A stretch of 64,000 bases of DNA from NCBI GenBank assembly GCA_965220245.1, contig CBDCPI010000008.1, forward strand, positions 372,001 through 436,000, in the 5' to 3' direction. This document shows, piece after piece, positions 16,760-25,894 of the stretch (within the stretch, counting starts at the first letter, position 1; every line of letters starts with the position of its first letter). The notes beneath the pieces were generated by a model. The model saw only the letters and a program-made list of their open reading frames with translations, was not told the origin of the DNA and made no database searches. Origin of the DNA: CBDCPI01 sp965220245. GTDB taxonomy: Bacteria > Chloroflexota > Dehalococcoidia > Lucifugimonadales > UBA3495. The translations under genes were made by a program, and so were the position numbers.

Positions 16760-17629
16760 TTAGTGGTGGGCCAGTCCGATAGCGTGGAACAGGGCGTGCT
16801 TGACCTCCACTCCCACCACCGCCCGGCGGTAGTCCGCCGAAGCGAACACACTGTCGCCAAACACATCGTCACCCAGATCGTCGGCTATCCGGTCGGTGGC
16901 GGCGGTAACGTTATCCGCGTTCAACTCTTGACCAGCCAGCGCTTCCTCCACCGCCCGGGCCCGCAGCGGCGCTGGCACCAAACCGCCAACGGCCACGCTG
17001 GCCGAGGTGCACCGTCCGCCCTCGACACTCAGCACCACGCACCCGCCGACCACAGCGAAGGAGGTCGCCGGGTGGGCCATCTTGGCGTATTCCGCCAATT
17101 GGTCATGGCCCAGACGAGGGACCTCCATCGCGACCAGAATCTCGTCGCTTTCCAACGCGGTGGTCAGCGGCCCGGTGAAAAACTCCGAGGCGGGCACCGT
17201 GCGCTCTCCCTGACCTCGGACCACGAATTGGGCCCCCAAGGCGGTGAGGACCGTTGGCCAGTCCGAAGATGGGTCGGCGTGGGCCACATTGCCGCCGATG
17301 GTGCCCCGGTTTCTCACGTGGGGGTCGCCGATCCCGCCGGCTACCTCCGTCATCAGGAAGCAAGCGTCGCTAATCTCAGGCGAACTCTCTATTTCCCGGT
17401 GGGTGGTCAACGCGCCGATGCGGACCGTGCCATCGTTGACCGTGATACCCCGCAACTCGTCGATGCCGCCGATGTCGATCAACGCCGAAGGGCGGGCTTG
17501 GCGGAGTTTCATCAAGGGCAGAAGGCTGTGGCCTCCGGCCAGCACCTTGGCCTCCGGGTTGGCACTGAGCAGTTGCACGGCCTCCGCCACTGAAGATGCC
17601 CTATGGTAGTCAAACTGTGTTGCGAACAT
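16760..17629 (-). CDS. CoxM-type FAD-binding subunit of a molybdenum hydroxylase
   Basis: 289 residues with the FAD-binding PCMH pattern: AKVLAGGHSLLPLMKLR (first diphosphate loop) and RNRGTIGGNVAHADPSSDWP (second). The C-terminal CO_deh_flav domain is complete. It passes electrons from the iron-sulfur subunit to FAD. The third gene of a coxS-coxL-coxM-type operon, 24 bases after the large subunit gene. Name assigned by family only: the large subunit argues against true CO dehydrogenase. Confidence 0.88.
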   Translation of the reverse strand: MFATQFDYHRASSVAEAVQLLSANPEAKVLAGGHSLLPLMKLRQARPSALIDIGGIDELRGITVNDGTVRIGALTTHREIESSPEISDACFLMTEVAGGIGDPHVRNRGTIGGNVAHADPSSDWPTVLTALGAQFVVRGQGERTVPASEFFTGPLTTALESDEILVAMEVPRLGHDQLAEYAKMAHPATSFAVVGGCVVLSVEGGRCTSASVAVGGLVPAPLRARAVEEALAGQELNADNVTAATDRIADDLGDDVFGDSVFASADYRRAVVGVEVKHALFHAIGLAHH

Positions 17630-17653
17630 TTCCTATTCCCTCTCCGGGCGGCC

Positions 17654-19996
17654 TTACCGTTGATTTACCGCCAGCCACACCCGTTCCGGCGTGATAGGCA
17701 TTTCCAGCCGGTTCACCCCGAAAGGCTTCAAAGCGTCGATCACCGCGTTGTAAATAGTCGGCGTGGAAGCGATGGCGCCGGTCTCGCCAATGCCCTTGAC
17801 ACCCAGGGGATTGTGGGGCGAGGGGGTCACCGTCGATAGAGTTTCGATGTCGGGAACCATGTGGGCCCGTGGCACCGCATAGTCCATCAGGGAGCCAGTC
17901 AGCAATTGGCCGCTGTCGTCGTAGACCGCGCCCTCCCATAACGCCTGACCCGCGCCTTGGACCACCCCGCCGTGTACCTGGCCTTCCACTATCATCGGGT
18001 TGATCTGGGGGCCGCAGTCGTCCACCGCCACGTAGCGGGTCAGTTCGATGTGACCGTTGTCCGGGTCCACCGCCACCACCGCCACGTGCGCCCCAAAGGG
18101 GAAGGTAAAGTTCGGAGTGTCGTAAGAAGCGGAGGCTTCCAATCCGGGCTCCATGCCTTCCGGCATGTTCCAAGCCACATTAGCCATTAGGGCGATGTCC
18201 TGGATGGTCTGGCTCCGGTCGGGGGACCCTCGGACGAAGAACTTTCCGTCCTCGTACTCAATGTCCGCCTCGGCCGCTTCCAGCAGGTGGGCGGCCAGTG
18301 CCCGCGCCTTGTCTTTGACCTTGCGGGAACTGAGGGCTACCGCCGCTCCGCTGATGACCGTAGTACGGCTGCCGTAGGTGCCCCAGCCCATGGGCGTGTT
18401 GTCGGTATCTCCGTGGATAACTTCGATGTCGTCTACCGGCACCCCCAGCTCGTCGGAGATAATCTGGGCGAAGGTAGTCTCCTCTCCTTGGCCGTGGGGC
18501 GAGGTGCCCACGAAGACGTTGACCTTACCCGTAGCGTAGAAGCGGACAATGGCGCTCTCCCACAATCCCCCACCAAAGCCCACGGCGCCAGCCACTTGGG
18601 AGGGACCGATGCCGCAAATCTCGTTGTAGCAGGTGACGCCGATTCCGATGTATTGGTGGTGCTCCCGCAGGTGGGCCTGCTCCTCCCGCAGTTGCTGGTA
18701 GTTGACGTGGTCCAGGGCGGCATCCAACGCCGCCGGATAATCGCCGCTGTCGTAGGTCAACCCCAGAGCGATGTCATGGCCGTCTTCAAACCGGGGAATC
18801 AGGTTAATGCGGCGCACCTCTACCGGGTCCATGCCCAGCTCATCGGCCAGCAGGTTAATCATCCGCTCCAGCAGGAAGGTCGCTTCCGGCCTGCCGGCGC
18901 CCCGGTAGGCTTCCACCGGCGTGGTGTTGGTGAAGCAGCCATAAACGTCGGCCTTCACGTTGGGGATTTCGTAGGGACCGCAGTACATCAAGCCGTGCAA
19001 TATGGTGGGGATGCCGGGCCCGGCGGTGGAGAGATACGCTCCCATTCCGGCATACACCGTCGAGCGCACACCGGTGATCTTTCCATCCCTGGTGGCCGCC
19101 AACTCGACGTGTTCCACGTGGTCCCGCCCGTGGGTTGAGGACTGGTAATTCTCCGACCGGGTCTCGGTCCACTTCACCGGGCGGCCCAACTTCATCGAGC
19201 AGAAGATGGTGATCATGTCCCACGGGTATACCGGGACCTTGCTGCCGAACCCCCCGCCGACTTCCGGAGCGATCACCCGGATTTTATGTTCCGGCAGCCC
19301 GGTCACCAGAGAGGTGACAAATCGAACGATGTGCGGGTTCTGGGTGGTGTTCCAAAGGGTCAACTCCCCCATGGCTGACTGGTAAGTGGCCAAGGCGGAG
19401 CGCGGTTCCATGGCATTGGGGATCAATTTTTGCTGAATTATGGTGTCTCGCACCACCACTTCGGGCGATGCGAAAGCGGCGTCGGTATCCCCGCCGGCGG
19501 CGACCCAGTGGAAGGCCTGGTTGTTGGGAGCGTCTTCGTGGAGTTGAGGCGCCCCGTCTTGTAATGCCGCCTCGGGATTGACCACGGCCGACAGGGGCTC
19601 GTAGTCGACGTTAATTAACTCCAGGGCATCTTCCGCTTGGTACCGCGTCTCGGCGACGACCACGGCTACGGCGTCACCTACGTAACGGACTACCTCGGTA
19701 GCTATCGCCGGGTAGGCCACTGCCTTAACGTCGGAATCTGGCGGTATCCAGGCACAGGGTATCGGGTTGAGGGCCTCAGCGGTGTCGGCGCCGGTATACA
19801 CCGCCACCACCCCGGGCGCGGCCGCTGCGGCAGTAGTGTCGACGCTCCTTATCCGGGCGTGGGCGTGGGGACTGCGCAAGATCGCGGCGTGGACCGTGCC
19901 AGCCAGCTTGATATCGTCCGTATAGGTAGCTTGTCCGGTGATCAGCCTCGGGTCCTCTCTCCGGCGAATACCCGAGCCAAAAATCCTGGTCGTCAT
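17654..19996 (-). CDS. CoxL-like molybdopterin large subunit, form II
   Basis: 780 residues of the xanthine-oxidase family. The active-site loop reads AYRGAGR at 363-369, the form II signature; genuine CO dehydrogenase has AYRCSFR. The glycine-rich EVGGGFGSKVPVYPWD near 245 and KGIGETGAIASTPT near the C-terminus (base Glu) complete the cofactor pocket. The enzyme hydroxylates an unknown carbon centre, possibly an aldehyde, purine or heterocycle. Starts three bases after coxS. No MoCo-insertion chaperone (CoxD/F/G) is adjacent. Confidence 0.9.
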   Translation of the reverse strand: MTTRIFGSGIRRREDPRLITGQATYTDDIKLAGTVHAAILRSPHAHARIRSVDTTAAAAAPGVVAVYTGADTAEALNPIPCAWIPPDSDVKAVAYPAIATEVVRYVGDAVAVVVAETRYQAEDALELINVDYEPLSAVVNPEAALQDGAPQLHEDAPNNQAFHWVAAGGDTDAAFASPEVVVRDTIIQQKLIPNAMEPRSALATYQSAMGELTLWNTTQNPHIVRFVTSLVTGLPEHKIRVIAPEVGGGFGSKVPVYPWDMITIFCSMKLGRPVKWTETRSENYQSSTHGRDHVEHVELAATRDGKITGVRSTVYAGMGAYLSTAGPGIPTILHGLMYCGPYEIPNVKADVYGCFTNTTPVEAYRGAGRPEATFLLERMINLLADELGMDPVEVRRINLIPRFEDGHDIALGLTYDSGDYPAALDAALDHVNYQQLREEQAHLREHHQYIGIGVTCYNEICGIGPSQVAGAVGFGGGLWESAIVRFYATGKVNVFVGTSPHGQGEETTFAQIISDELGVPVDDIEVIHGDTDNTPMGWGTYGSRTTVISGAAVALSSRKVKDKARALAAHLLEAAEADIEYEDGKFFVRGSPDRSQTIQDIALMANVAWNMPEGMEPGLEASASYDTPNFTFPFGAHVAVVAVDPDNGHIELTRYVAVDDCGPQINPMIVEGQVHGGVVQGAGQALWEGAVYDDSGQLLTGSLMDYAVPRAHMVPDIETLSTVTPSPHNPLGVKGIGETGAIASTPTIYNAVIDALKPFGVNRLEMPITPERVWLAVNQR

Positions 19997-19999
19997 AAC

Positions 20000-20473
20000 C
20001 TAACCTCCCATTGCCTCGGCAGCCGCCAGCACCGACTTCACGATGTTATGGTAGCCGGTGCACCGGCACACGTTGCCTTCCAATCCTTGGCGGACCTGCT
20101 CGGCAGTTGGCTGGGGATTGCGCTCAAGTAACTCCACTGCCGTCATAATCATTCCGGCGGTGCAAAACCCGCACTGCAACCCGTGATTGTTCCAAAAGGC
20201 TTCTTGGAGCGGGTGCAGGTTGCCATCCTGGGCCAGCCCTTCAATGGTGGTAACCTCCGAACCGTCGGCTTGCACCGCCAGAGTGGTGCAGGACTTAATG
20301 GCGGCCCCGTTCATAGTGACCACGCAGGCCCCGCACTGGCTGGTGTCGCAGCCCACCTTGGTGCCGGTTAAACCTAGCTCCTCCCGGAGGTAATGCACCA
20401 ACAGCAACCGGGGGTCCACCTCGGCGCTCCGGGCTTGGCCGTTAACCGTTAACTGTATCGGGATTTGGGCCAT
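20000..20473 (-). CDS. CoxS-type [2Fe-2S] small subunit
   Basis: 157 residues with the two-cluster layout. The plant-type ferredoxin motif GCDTSQCGACVV is near residue 40; the C-terminal cluster ligands lie in CGFCTAGM and VCRCTGYHN. It ferries electrons between the molybdenum and FAD subunits. It is the first gene of the S-L-M operon, 67 bases downstream of a good promoter. N-terminus IQLTVNGQ is typical, so ATG 20473 is secure. Confidence 0.92.
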   Translation of the reverse strand: MAQIPIQLTVNGQARSAEVDPRLLLVHYLREELGLTGTKVGCDTSQCGACVVTMNGAAIKSCTTLAVQADGSEVTTIEGLAQDGNLHPLQEAFWNNHGLQCGFCTAGMIMTAVELLERNPQPTAEQVRQGLEGNVCRCTGYHNIVKSVLAAAEAMGG

Positions 20474-20539
20474 AACACCCCCACGGCCTGGATTTATAGA
20501 TTGACATCACAAAGAGAATCTTGGGGTCAAATCGACCGG

Positions 20540-20568
20540 AGTATATACTTGGCTTGTAGCGTAGTCAA
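20540..20568 (-). promoter_or_regulatory. Sigma70-type promoter of the cox-like operon
   Basis: On the minus strand TTGACT, 17 bases, TATACT. It lies 67 bases upstream of coxS and probably drives coxS-coxL-coxM and perhaps surE. Confidence 0.62.
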
Positions 20569-20693
20569 CGGAGTACCGGCGGCCGCATTGAATTGAAAGG
20601 AAAGCGTGGGTACGATGCTGCTTACCCAAATAAGCGGGCTGGCGTTACCACTTCGACTAGGTTAGCCGGGTTGCTCGGAAGGCTTGGTTACAG

Positions 20694-21974
20694 CTATCTA
20701 GCCCCTGTAGGGTAGGCTTCCTCGCCGTGCTGGGTGATGTCCAGCCCCTCTTCTTCCTGCCCCTCGTCCACCCTTAACCCTATGGTGTATTTCAGGACAA
20801 CCAGTATGGCGAGAGTGGTGACGAAAGCCCAACCGAAGGAGGCGCCGATGGCCATCAGTTGCCTGACGATCTGGGCCCCCCGGCTCAGGTCGGTGAGCTC
20901 GCCCAAAGTCATGAAGCCGACTCCGATGAAGAGACCGACGGCCAACATGCCCCACATTCCGCCCACTCCGTGGATCGCCCAAACGTCCAGAGAGTCGTCC
21001 AGCCTCACCCGGGTCTTTATCCAAACGGCGGTGTAGCACAGGGCGCCAGCGCCCAACCCAATGATCAATGCGGGCATGGGGCCGACGAACCCCGAGGCCG
21101 GGGTAATGGTTGCCAAGCCCGCCACGGCCCCGGTCGCCGCTCCCACAACGCTGGGTCTTCGGTTCAGTATCCAGTCCAGTGCAACCCACACCACCGCGGC
21201 AGTAGCCGCCGAGATATGGGTTACTACAAAAGCGGATGTGGCCTTGGCTGCCGAGGCCAGGTCGCTGCCAGCATTGAAGCCAAACCAGCCAAACCAAAGC
21301 AGGGCCGCCCCCAACACCACGAAAGGCACGTTGTGGGGCATCATTTCTACCTGACCCAGCCCCAAGCGCCGCCCAAATATGATTGCCGCCGCCAGAGCGG
21401 CGGAGCCGGAACTAATGTGGACCACCGCGCCGCCGGCAAAGTCGAGGGCGCCCTCCCCACCCAGCCAACCGCCGATTCCCCACATCCAGTGCGCCAGCGG
21501 TGTGTAAACAATGGTCGACCAAGCAATGATGAAAATCACGAAGGTGCTGAACTTAATGCGCTCGGCGAAAGCGCCGGCAATCAGCGCCGGCGTGATGATG
21601 GCGAACTTGGCTTGGAAGACCATGAAGGTCTGGTGCGGAATCGTGGCGGCGTAGGGCCCGGCCGCGATGGCGGACACCCCGTGGAGTCCGGCCCACTCCA
21701 GGTTTCCGATAAAGCCCCCAACATCGGGGCCAAATGACAGGCTGTATCCCCATAGGACCCAAGTTAGTCCCACGATAGCGAGGGCGATGAAGGACTGCAT
21801 GAGGGTGGCCAGTGCATTCTTACCGCGGACGAGTCCCGCGTAAAAGAACGCCAGCCCTGGGACCATAATGAATACCAGTGCTGACGAGGTCAGTACCCAG
21901 GCAACATCTCCGCTATCTATCATGCTGTCCCATTGTTGTCTGACCGGCTCGAATAGCTTGCCCAGAAACTTCAT
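20694..21974 (-). CDS. amt: Ammonium transporter Amt
   Basis: 426 residues, about eleven membrane segments. Amt marks: FFYAGLVRGKNAL, FAIITPALIAGAFAERIKFS, the first twin-His region YTPLAHWMWGIGGWL, and the second DVWAIHGVGGMWGMLAVGLF. It conducts ammonium or ammonia across the cytoplasmic membrane. The cytosolic tail ends in an acidic stretch (DEGQEEEGLDITQHGEEAYP). No glnK gene is adjacent. The start is uncertain by about 16 codons; no strong ribosome site precedes either ATG. It might use ammonia from the nitrile-hydratase branch, but that is speculation. Confidence 0.93.
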   Translation of the reverse strand: MKFLGKLFEPVRQQWDSMIDSGDVAWVLTSSALVFIMVPGLAFFYAGLVRGKNALATLMQSFIALAIVGLTWVLWGYSLSFGPDVGGFIGNLEWAGLHGVSAIAAGPYAATIPHQTFMVFQAKFAIITPALIAGAFAERIKFSTFVIFIIAWSTIVYTPLAHWMWGIGGWLGGEGALDFAGGAVVHISSGSAALAAAIIFGRRLGLGQVEMMPHNVPFVVLGAALLWFGWFGFNAGSDLASAAKATSAFVVTHISAATAAVVWVALDWILNRRPSVVGAATGAVAGLATITPASGFVGPMPALIIGLGAGALCYTAVWIKTRVRLDDSLDVWAIHGVGGMWGMLAVGLFIGVGFMTLGELTDLSRGAQIVRQLMAIGASFGWAFVTTLAILVVLKYTIGLRVDEGQEEEGLDITQHGEEAYPTGAR

Positions 21975-22147
21975 GCTAGATTAGCAGAATTGTGTCCCGA
22001 TGTCACTAGGGGAGGACGGACTTAACGGACTACCAGCTTGCGCGGACCCGCCCGGCGGCTCTATGATGCGGCCAGCGATTACCCTCGTAAAAGAGTCGGC
22101 GAGCAAGCGGCGGCAGGCCAGCTTCCGAAGACTGGAGAAGGTTGTTG

Positions 22148-23455
22148 ATGTTCCCCCACACCGTGTTTCCCGACACCGCAGAAGTTAACTCCCAAGGCCA
22201 GTTGGTCATCGGCGGGTGCAACACCCTGGATTTAGCATCCGAATACGGCACCCCGGTTTACCTCTTGGATGAAGCTACCATCCGGGCCCGCTGCCGCAGC
22301 TACATCAGCGAATTTCAGCAGCGCCACCCGTCGTCTCAGGTCAGCTACGCCTGTAAAGCCTACATCAATCCGGCTTTGGCCCGCATTTTTCAAGAGGAAG
22401 GGCTGGGTCTGGACGTGGTTTCCGGGGGCGAGTTTGCCGTTGCCCGCAGCGTGGACTTTCCTTTGGACAACGTCTACTTCCACGGCAACAACAAGACACC
22501 GCAAGAGTTGGTTGAAGCGGTAGAGCATGGCATCGGCTACGTAGTGGTCGACAGCTTCCACGAGTTGGAGCTATTGGACCAAATCGCCGCTGCCGCCGGG
22601 GTAACCCAGAATATCCTCATCCGGGTCTCTCCCGGGGTGGACCCCCATACCCACGTCTACACCACCACCGGTATCCTCGACTCCAAATTCGGTTTCTCGA
22701 TCCAGACCGGCCATGCGGCGGAAGCGGTGCGAAAAGCTCTGGCAGCCAAGAACCTGCGCCTACAGGGCCTGCACTTCCATCTGGGCTCACCCATTTTCGA
22801 GCTGGAGCCCTACGCGGTGGCCACTGATGTGGTGCTGCGTTTCGCCGCCCAGTTCCGGGAAGAGGGCTTGGACCTCCAAGAGTTCAGCCCCGGCGGCGGG
22901 TTCGCCATCCCCTATACTCGAGACCAAGAGGCCCCCAGTATCTCGGAATATGCCGACGCCATCGTTTCCACCATGGTAGCCACCTGCGGGGAGTTGGGCA
23001 TGGCTACTCCCAAGCTGGTAATCGAACCGGGCCGGTCCATCATCGGACCCGCCGGAGTGGCCCTGTACCGGGTCGGCGCCATCAAGGAAATCCCTGGCGT
23101 GCGCAAGTACGTCAGCGTAGACGGCGGCATGGGCGACAACATCCGCCCCGCCTTGTATCAAGCGTCCTACGAGGTAATAGCCGCGGGCAAGGCCGACCGG
23201 GAGGCCAACGAGCAAGTAACCATTGCCGGGAAATATTGCGAGTCCGGGGACCTTTTGGCATCGGACGTTATGCTGCCAACCTTGCAAGCGGGGGACATTA
23301 TTGCGGTGCCGGCAGCGGGGGCCTACTGTCCTTCCATGGCCAGCAACTACAACTCCAACCCAAGGCCGCCGATGGTCTTGGTTAATCAGGGAGCAAGCCG
23401 CTTGATCCGGCGGCGGGAGAGCTACCAAGACTTGATGCTGTGCGACGTGGTGTGA
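22148..23455 (+). CDS. lysA: Diaminopimelate decarboxylase
   Basis: About 435 residues of the fold III PLP decarboxylases. SYACKAYINPALARI holds the PLP lysine; LHFHLGSPIFE, EPGRSIIGPAG and CESGDLL are the other active-site signatures. It makes lysine from meso-diaminopimelate. GGAGAAGG lies seven bases before ATG 22148; two TTG codons directly upstream are less likely starts. Monocistronic in this window. Confidence 0.93.
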   Translation: MFPHTVFPDTAEVNSQGQLVIGGCNTLDLASEYGTPVYLLDEATIRARCRSYISEFQQRHPSSQVSYACKAYINPALARIFQEEGLGLDVVSGGEFAVARSVDFPLDNVYFHGNNKTPQELVEAVEHGIGYVVVDSFHELELLDQIAAAAGVTQNILIRVSPGVDPHTHVYTTTGILDSKFGFSIQTGHAAEAVRKALAAKNLRLQGLHFHLGSPIFELEPYAVATDVVLRFAAQFREEGLDLQEFSPGGGFAIPYTRDQEAPSISEYADAIVSTMVATCGELGMATPKLVIEPGRSIIGPAGVALYRVGAIKEIPGVRKYVSVDGGMGDNIRPALYQASYEVIAAGKADREANEQVTIAGKYCESGDLLASDVMLPTLQAGDIIAVPAAGAYCPSMASNYNSNPRPPMVLVNQGASRLIRRRESYQDLMLCDVV

Positions 23456-23587
23456 GGGGTTGGGACAGGGGAAAGGCGTTCCGGAGGACTCTTGATAATT
23501 TGATCGAGGCGACCATCAGCTAAGATAAAGACTGCAAAGGACAGGCGCCAAGGCCCAGTGTCGTGCGGCGCATAAAAGTGGTGAATT

Positions 23588-23773
23588 ATGGCTTCAGCAA
23601 AGGAACAAATGGCTAAAATTGTTCAGGAGCACCCCGATGATAGCTCCTTTGATGAAATCCTCCGCGAACTAGCATTTGCTCGTATGATTGAGCGGGGATT
23701 GGCGGAGTCTCAGGCAGGTCACACCATCTGCGACGAGGACATGACCCGTAGAATCAAAACATGGGCCAAATAA
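23588..23773 (+). CDS. Small antitoxin-like protein of a ParE-type pair
   Basis: 61 residues: an N-terminal helix (AKEQMAKIVQEHPDDSSFDEI), then LRELAFARMIERGLAESQAGH and ISDEDMTRR-like ending (ICDEDMTRRIKTWAK). This resembles short antitoxins that precede ParE toxins. Its last 13 bases overlap the next reading frame, the usual coupling. I assign it from size, order and overlap more than from a specific domain. Confidence 0.6.
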   Translation: MASAKEQMAKIVQEHPDDSSFDEILRELAFARMIERGLAESQAGHTICDEDMTRRIKTWAK

Positions 23774-23958
23774 ACTGGACATTCGAAGCTGAGCAGTGGC
23801 TTAGGGACATCTACAACTACATCGCCGCAGACGGTCCCGTAGCAGCAACTCGAGTCATCGAGGGTATTTACGATGAGGTTCAGATTTTGCGCCAGTTTCC
23901 GGAATTAGGTCATAGATACGACAGGCACCCGGACCGGCACATTCGTATTCTGCTATAA
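23761..23958 (+). CDS. RelE/ParE-type toxin, C-terminally truncated
   Basis: 65 residues starting INWTFEAEQWLRDIYNYIAADGPVAA and continuing to FPELGHRYDRHPDRHIRILL, then stop. ParE toxins normally continue for about 30 more residues with two strands that complete the sheet (typically RILLYGHYRIAY). The DNA after the stop shows no such continuation in other frames, so the 3' part is lost. Probably inactive. holB begins about 60 bases later. Confidence 0.6.
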   Translation: MGQINWTFEAEQWLRDIYNYIAADGPVAATRVIEGIYDEVQILRQFPELGHRYDRHPDRHIRILL

Positions 23959-24018
23959 CGGGACTGAAAAGCGGCCCAGAAACCAACATCTTTGCAGCCC
24001 GGCAGCCTAACTAACCCG

Positions 24019-25038
24019 ATGTGGCAGGTATACGGGCAAGACCATCTGCTCCGGCAGCTCGAAGGTAGTCTCAAAGCGGGCCGCCTCGCCCATGCCTACC
24101 TGCTAGTTGGCCCCCCTCACGTCGGTAAAATGACCTTGGCCCTAAATTTTGCCCAAGGTGTAAACTGCGCTGAAGTTGTTCTCCGGGGGGCGGGCGCGCC
24201 CTGCGGCCGGTGCCTCCAGTGCACCCGGATTCAGGGCGGACACCACACCGACGTGCGGATCCTTTCTCCCGGAGGCAACGCTGCGGCCTCGGCTCAAACC
24301 GTCATTGGTATTGGAGAGGTCAAAGAGGTACTGCGTCAAGTCAACCTCAATCCCTTCGAAGGCGCCTACAGCGTAGTGATTTTTGATGGCGCAGACGCCA
24401 TGAGCGAAGAAGCGGCCAACGCGCTGTTAAAAACCCTGGAAGAGCCGCCGCCCCAAGTGCTCTTACTGCTGCTGACCAGCAACGAAGAGGCGGTGCTGCC
24501 CACCATCCGGTCACGTTGCCGCCGCCTGCTGCTCTTTCCGTTGCCTAAGGACTTGATGGTAGAGCGGCTTATACTGGACCACCAAGTGGCTCGAGAAGAG
24601 GCGGAGAGGTTGGCCCGCCTCTCCCGTGGCTGCTTGGGCTGGGCAATAAACGCGGTCAAGGAAGAATCGGGCTTGCTGGAGCAGCGGGCGGAAGAATTGG
24701 ACCGCTTGACTCTGGCTTGCCGGGCCGGGCTCGACGGGCGTTTTGGGTTCGCCAATGAACTGGCAACGGAGTTTTACCGAGACCGTGAGGCGGCGAAACA
24801 GAAGCTGTTCTTGTGGTTGCGGTGGTGGCGAGACCTGCTACTGATCAAAGAGGGGGCCGAGGACTACGTCCAAAACACCGATTGGACCAACGAGTTGCTA
24901 CTTCAAAGCAGCCAACTCTCCACGGCGCAAATTGTGGGGTTCAGCAAGCGAATACTGGAAACTCTGGAGGCGTTGGACCGAAACGCCAGCGCCCGGTTGG
25001 CGTTGGAGGTGCTGATGCTAGACCTGCCCCTGGGCTAA
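24019..25038 (+). CDS. holB: DNA polymerase III delta' subunit
   Basis: About 339 residues. A clamp-loader AAA+ module with Walker A LLVGPPHVGKMTLALNFAQG, a zinc knuckle (C..CGRCLQC..), sensor/Walker B VVIFDGADAMSEEAANALLK and the SRC-type motif TIRSRCRRLLL. Part of the clamp loader that places the beta clamp on DNA. ATG 24019 begins at the conserved YGQDHLLRQL; a TTG nine codons upstream is also in frame. The following gene is convergent. Confidence 0.88.
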   Translation: MWQVYGQDHLLRQLEGSLKAGRLAHAYLLVGPPHVGKMTLALNFAQGVNCAEVVLRGAGAPCGRCLQCTRIQGGHHTDVRILSPGGNAAASAQTVIGIGEVKEVLRQVNLNPFEGAYSVVIFDGADAMSEEAANALLKTLEEPPPQVLLLLLTSNEEAVLPTIRSRCRRLLLFPLPKDLMVERLILDHQVAREEAERLARLSRGCLGWAINAVKEESGLLEQRAEELDRLTLACRAGLDGRFGFANELATEFYRDREAAKQKLFLWLRWWRDLLLIKEGAEDYVQNTDWTNELLLQSSQLSTAQIVGFSKRILETLEALDRNASARLALEVLMLDLPLG

Positions 25039-25090
25039 GTGCAATGGGGCCGCCCCAGGGTAAACCGGGCAGGCGCCAATCCCAAAAGCC

Positions 25091-25696
25091 CTATCCGCCG
25101 GGAGTCCAGGGGATGTAAGGCCGCCACTCTTCCAAAATTGACCGGTTCTGCAGGATCAGGTAGGGATTGGGGTCCGGCACCCGCGGCTCTTTTACCAGCT
25201 TCATGCTGGCCTCCACCGGGGTGCGTCCGGCTTTCCGCAGATTGCACTTGGCGCAAGCAGCCACCACGTTATTCCAAGTGTGACTGCCGTTCTGCCGTCT
25301 GGGGATGACGTGGTCGAGGGTCAGTTCTTGGCCCTTCTTTCCGCAATACTGGCAAGTAAACCTATCGCGAAGAAAGACCTCTTTCTTGGATAGCTTGCGG
25401 GGCAAGAAGGGCCGTTTGACCAAGTAAACCAAGCGGATTATGGAAGGCGCTTCAATCACCGCGCTGACGGTGTGCAGTCCCCCCCGGTGGTTTTCCAGGA
25501 GTTCGGCCTTGCCCTTGCCCAGCAAGATGATCGCCCGCCGCACCGTACAGACGTTGATCGGCACGTAGTTAAGGTTCAGGACCAATACCGGAGCGCGTGT
25601 CAGCCAAGTCCTTGGCTTTGCAGAATGCCCATTGTCACTAGCTACGGACTGGTCTGGTGCATCCGCCGTTTCGACTTGTAGGTCGTCGACTGCCAC
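25091..25696 (-). CDS. HNH endonuclease
   Basis: 201 residues. The C-terminal HNH fold has CQYCGKKGQELTLDHVIP with the first Cys pair and the DHV metal His, then NNVVAACAKCNLRKAGRTP with the second Cys pair. The N-terminal ~90 residues (VLVLNLNYVPINVCTVRRAI) are characteristic of a widespread stand-alone HNH family in Gram-positives, cyanobacteria and Chloroflexi with no fixed role. Start taken at GTG 25696. It is convergent with holB, 52 bases apart. Confidence 0.85.
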   Translation of the reverse strand: MAVDDLQVETADAPDQSVASDNGHSAKPRTWLTRAPVLVLNLNYVPINVCTVRRAIILLGKGKAELLENHRGGLHTVSAVIEAPSIIRLVYLVKRPFLPRKLSKKEVFLRDRFTCQYCGKKGQELTLDHVIPRRQNGSHTWNNVVAACAKCNLRKAGRTPVEASMKLVKEPRVPDPNPYLILQNRSILEEWRPYIPWTPGG

Positions 25697-25894
25697 CTGA
25701 ACCTCAATATGAACGGTACGTTATTCCCCTTGCCCTCATCAGCGATCACGGAAACCGGTGTCATGGCCCTTCACCAGGTCAACAAAACCCCGGTGGCTAA
25801 CGGCGCAACTTATAGCGCTACTGTGCATTATAGCAGCACCGGCAGGGTATTGGCCGGATTGTTCAGTTATCGGGGTTGCGGTGCCTCTACCGGG

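Noticed and set aside
18287..19138. Long plus-strand open frame opposite the cox large subunit gene
   Set aside because: It is antisense to a clearly conserved gene; its length comes from G+C-rich codon bias and its translation has no family features.
17654..19996. Annotation as aerobic carbon monoxide dehydrogenase
   Set aside because: The active-site loop is AYRGAGR, not AYRCSFR, so only the family (form II molybdenum hydroxylase) can be stated.
20859..21737. 292-codon plus-strand open frame opposite amt
   Set aside because: Antisense to an intact ammonium transporter; the translation is low-complexity His/Gln/Arg-rich sequence without a fold.
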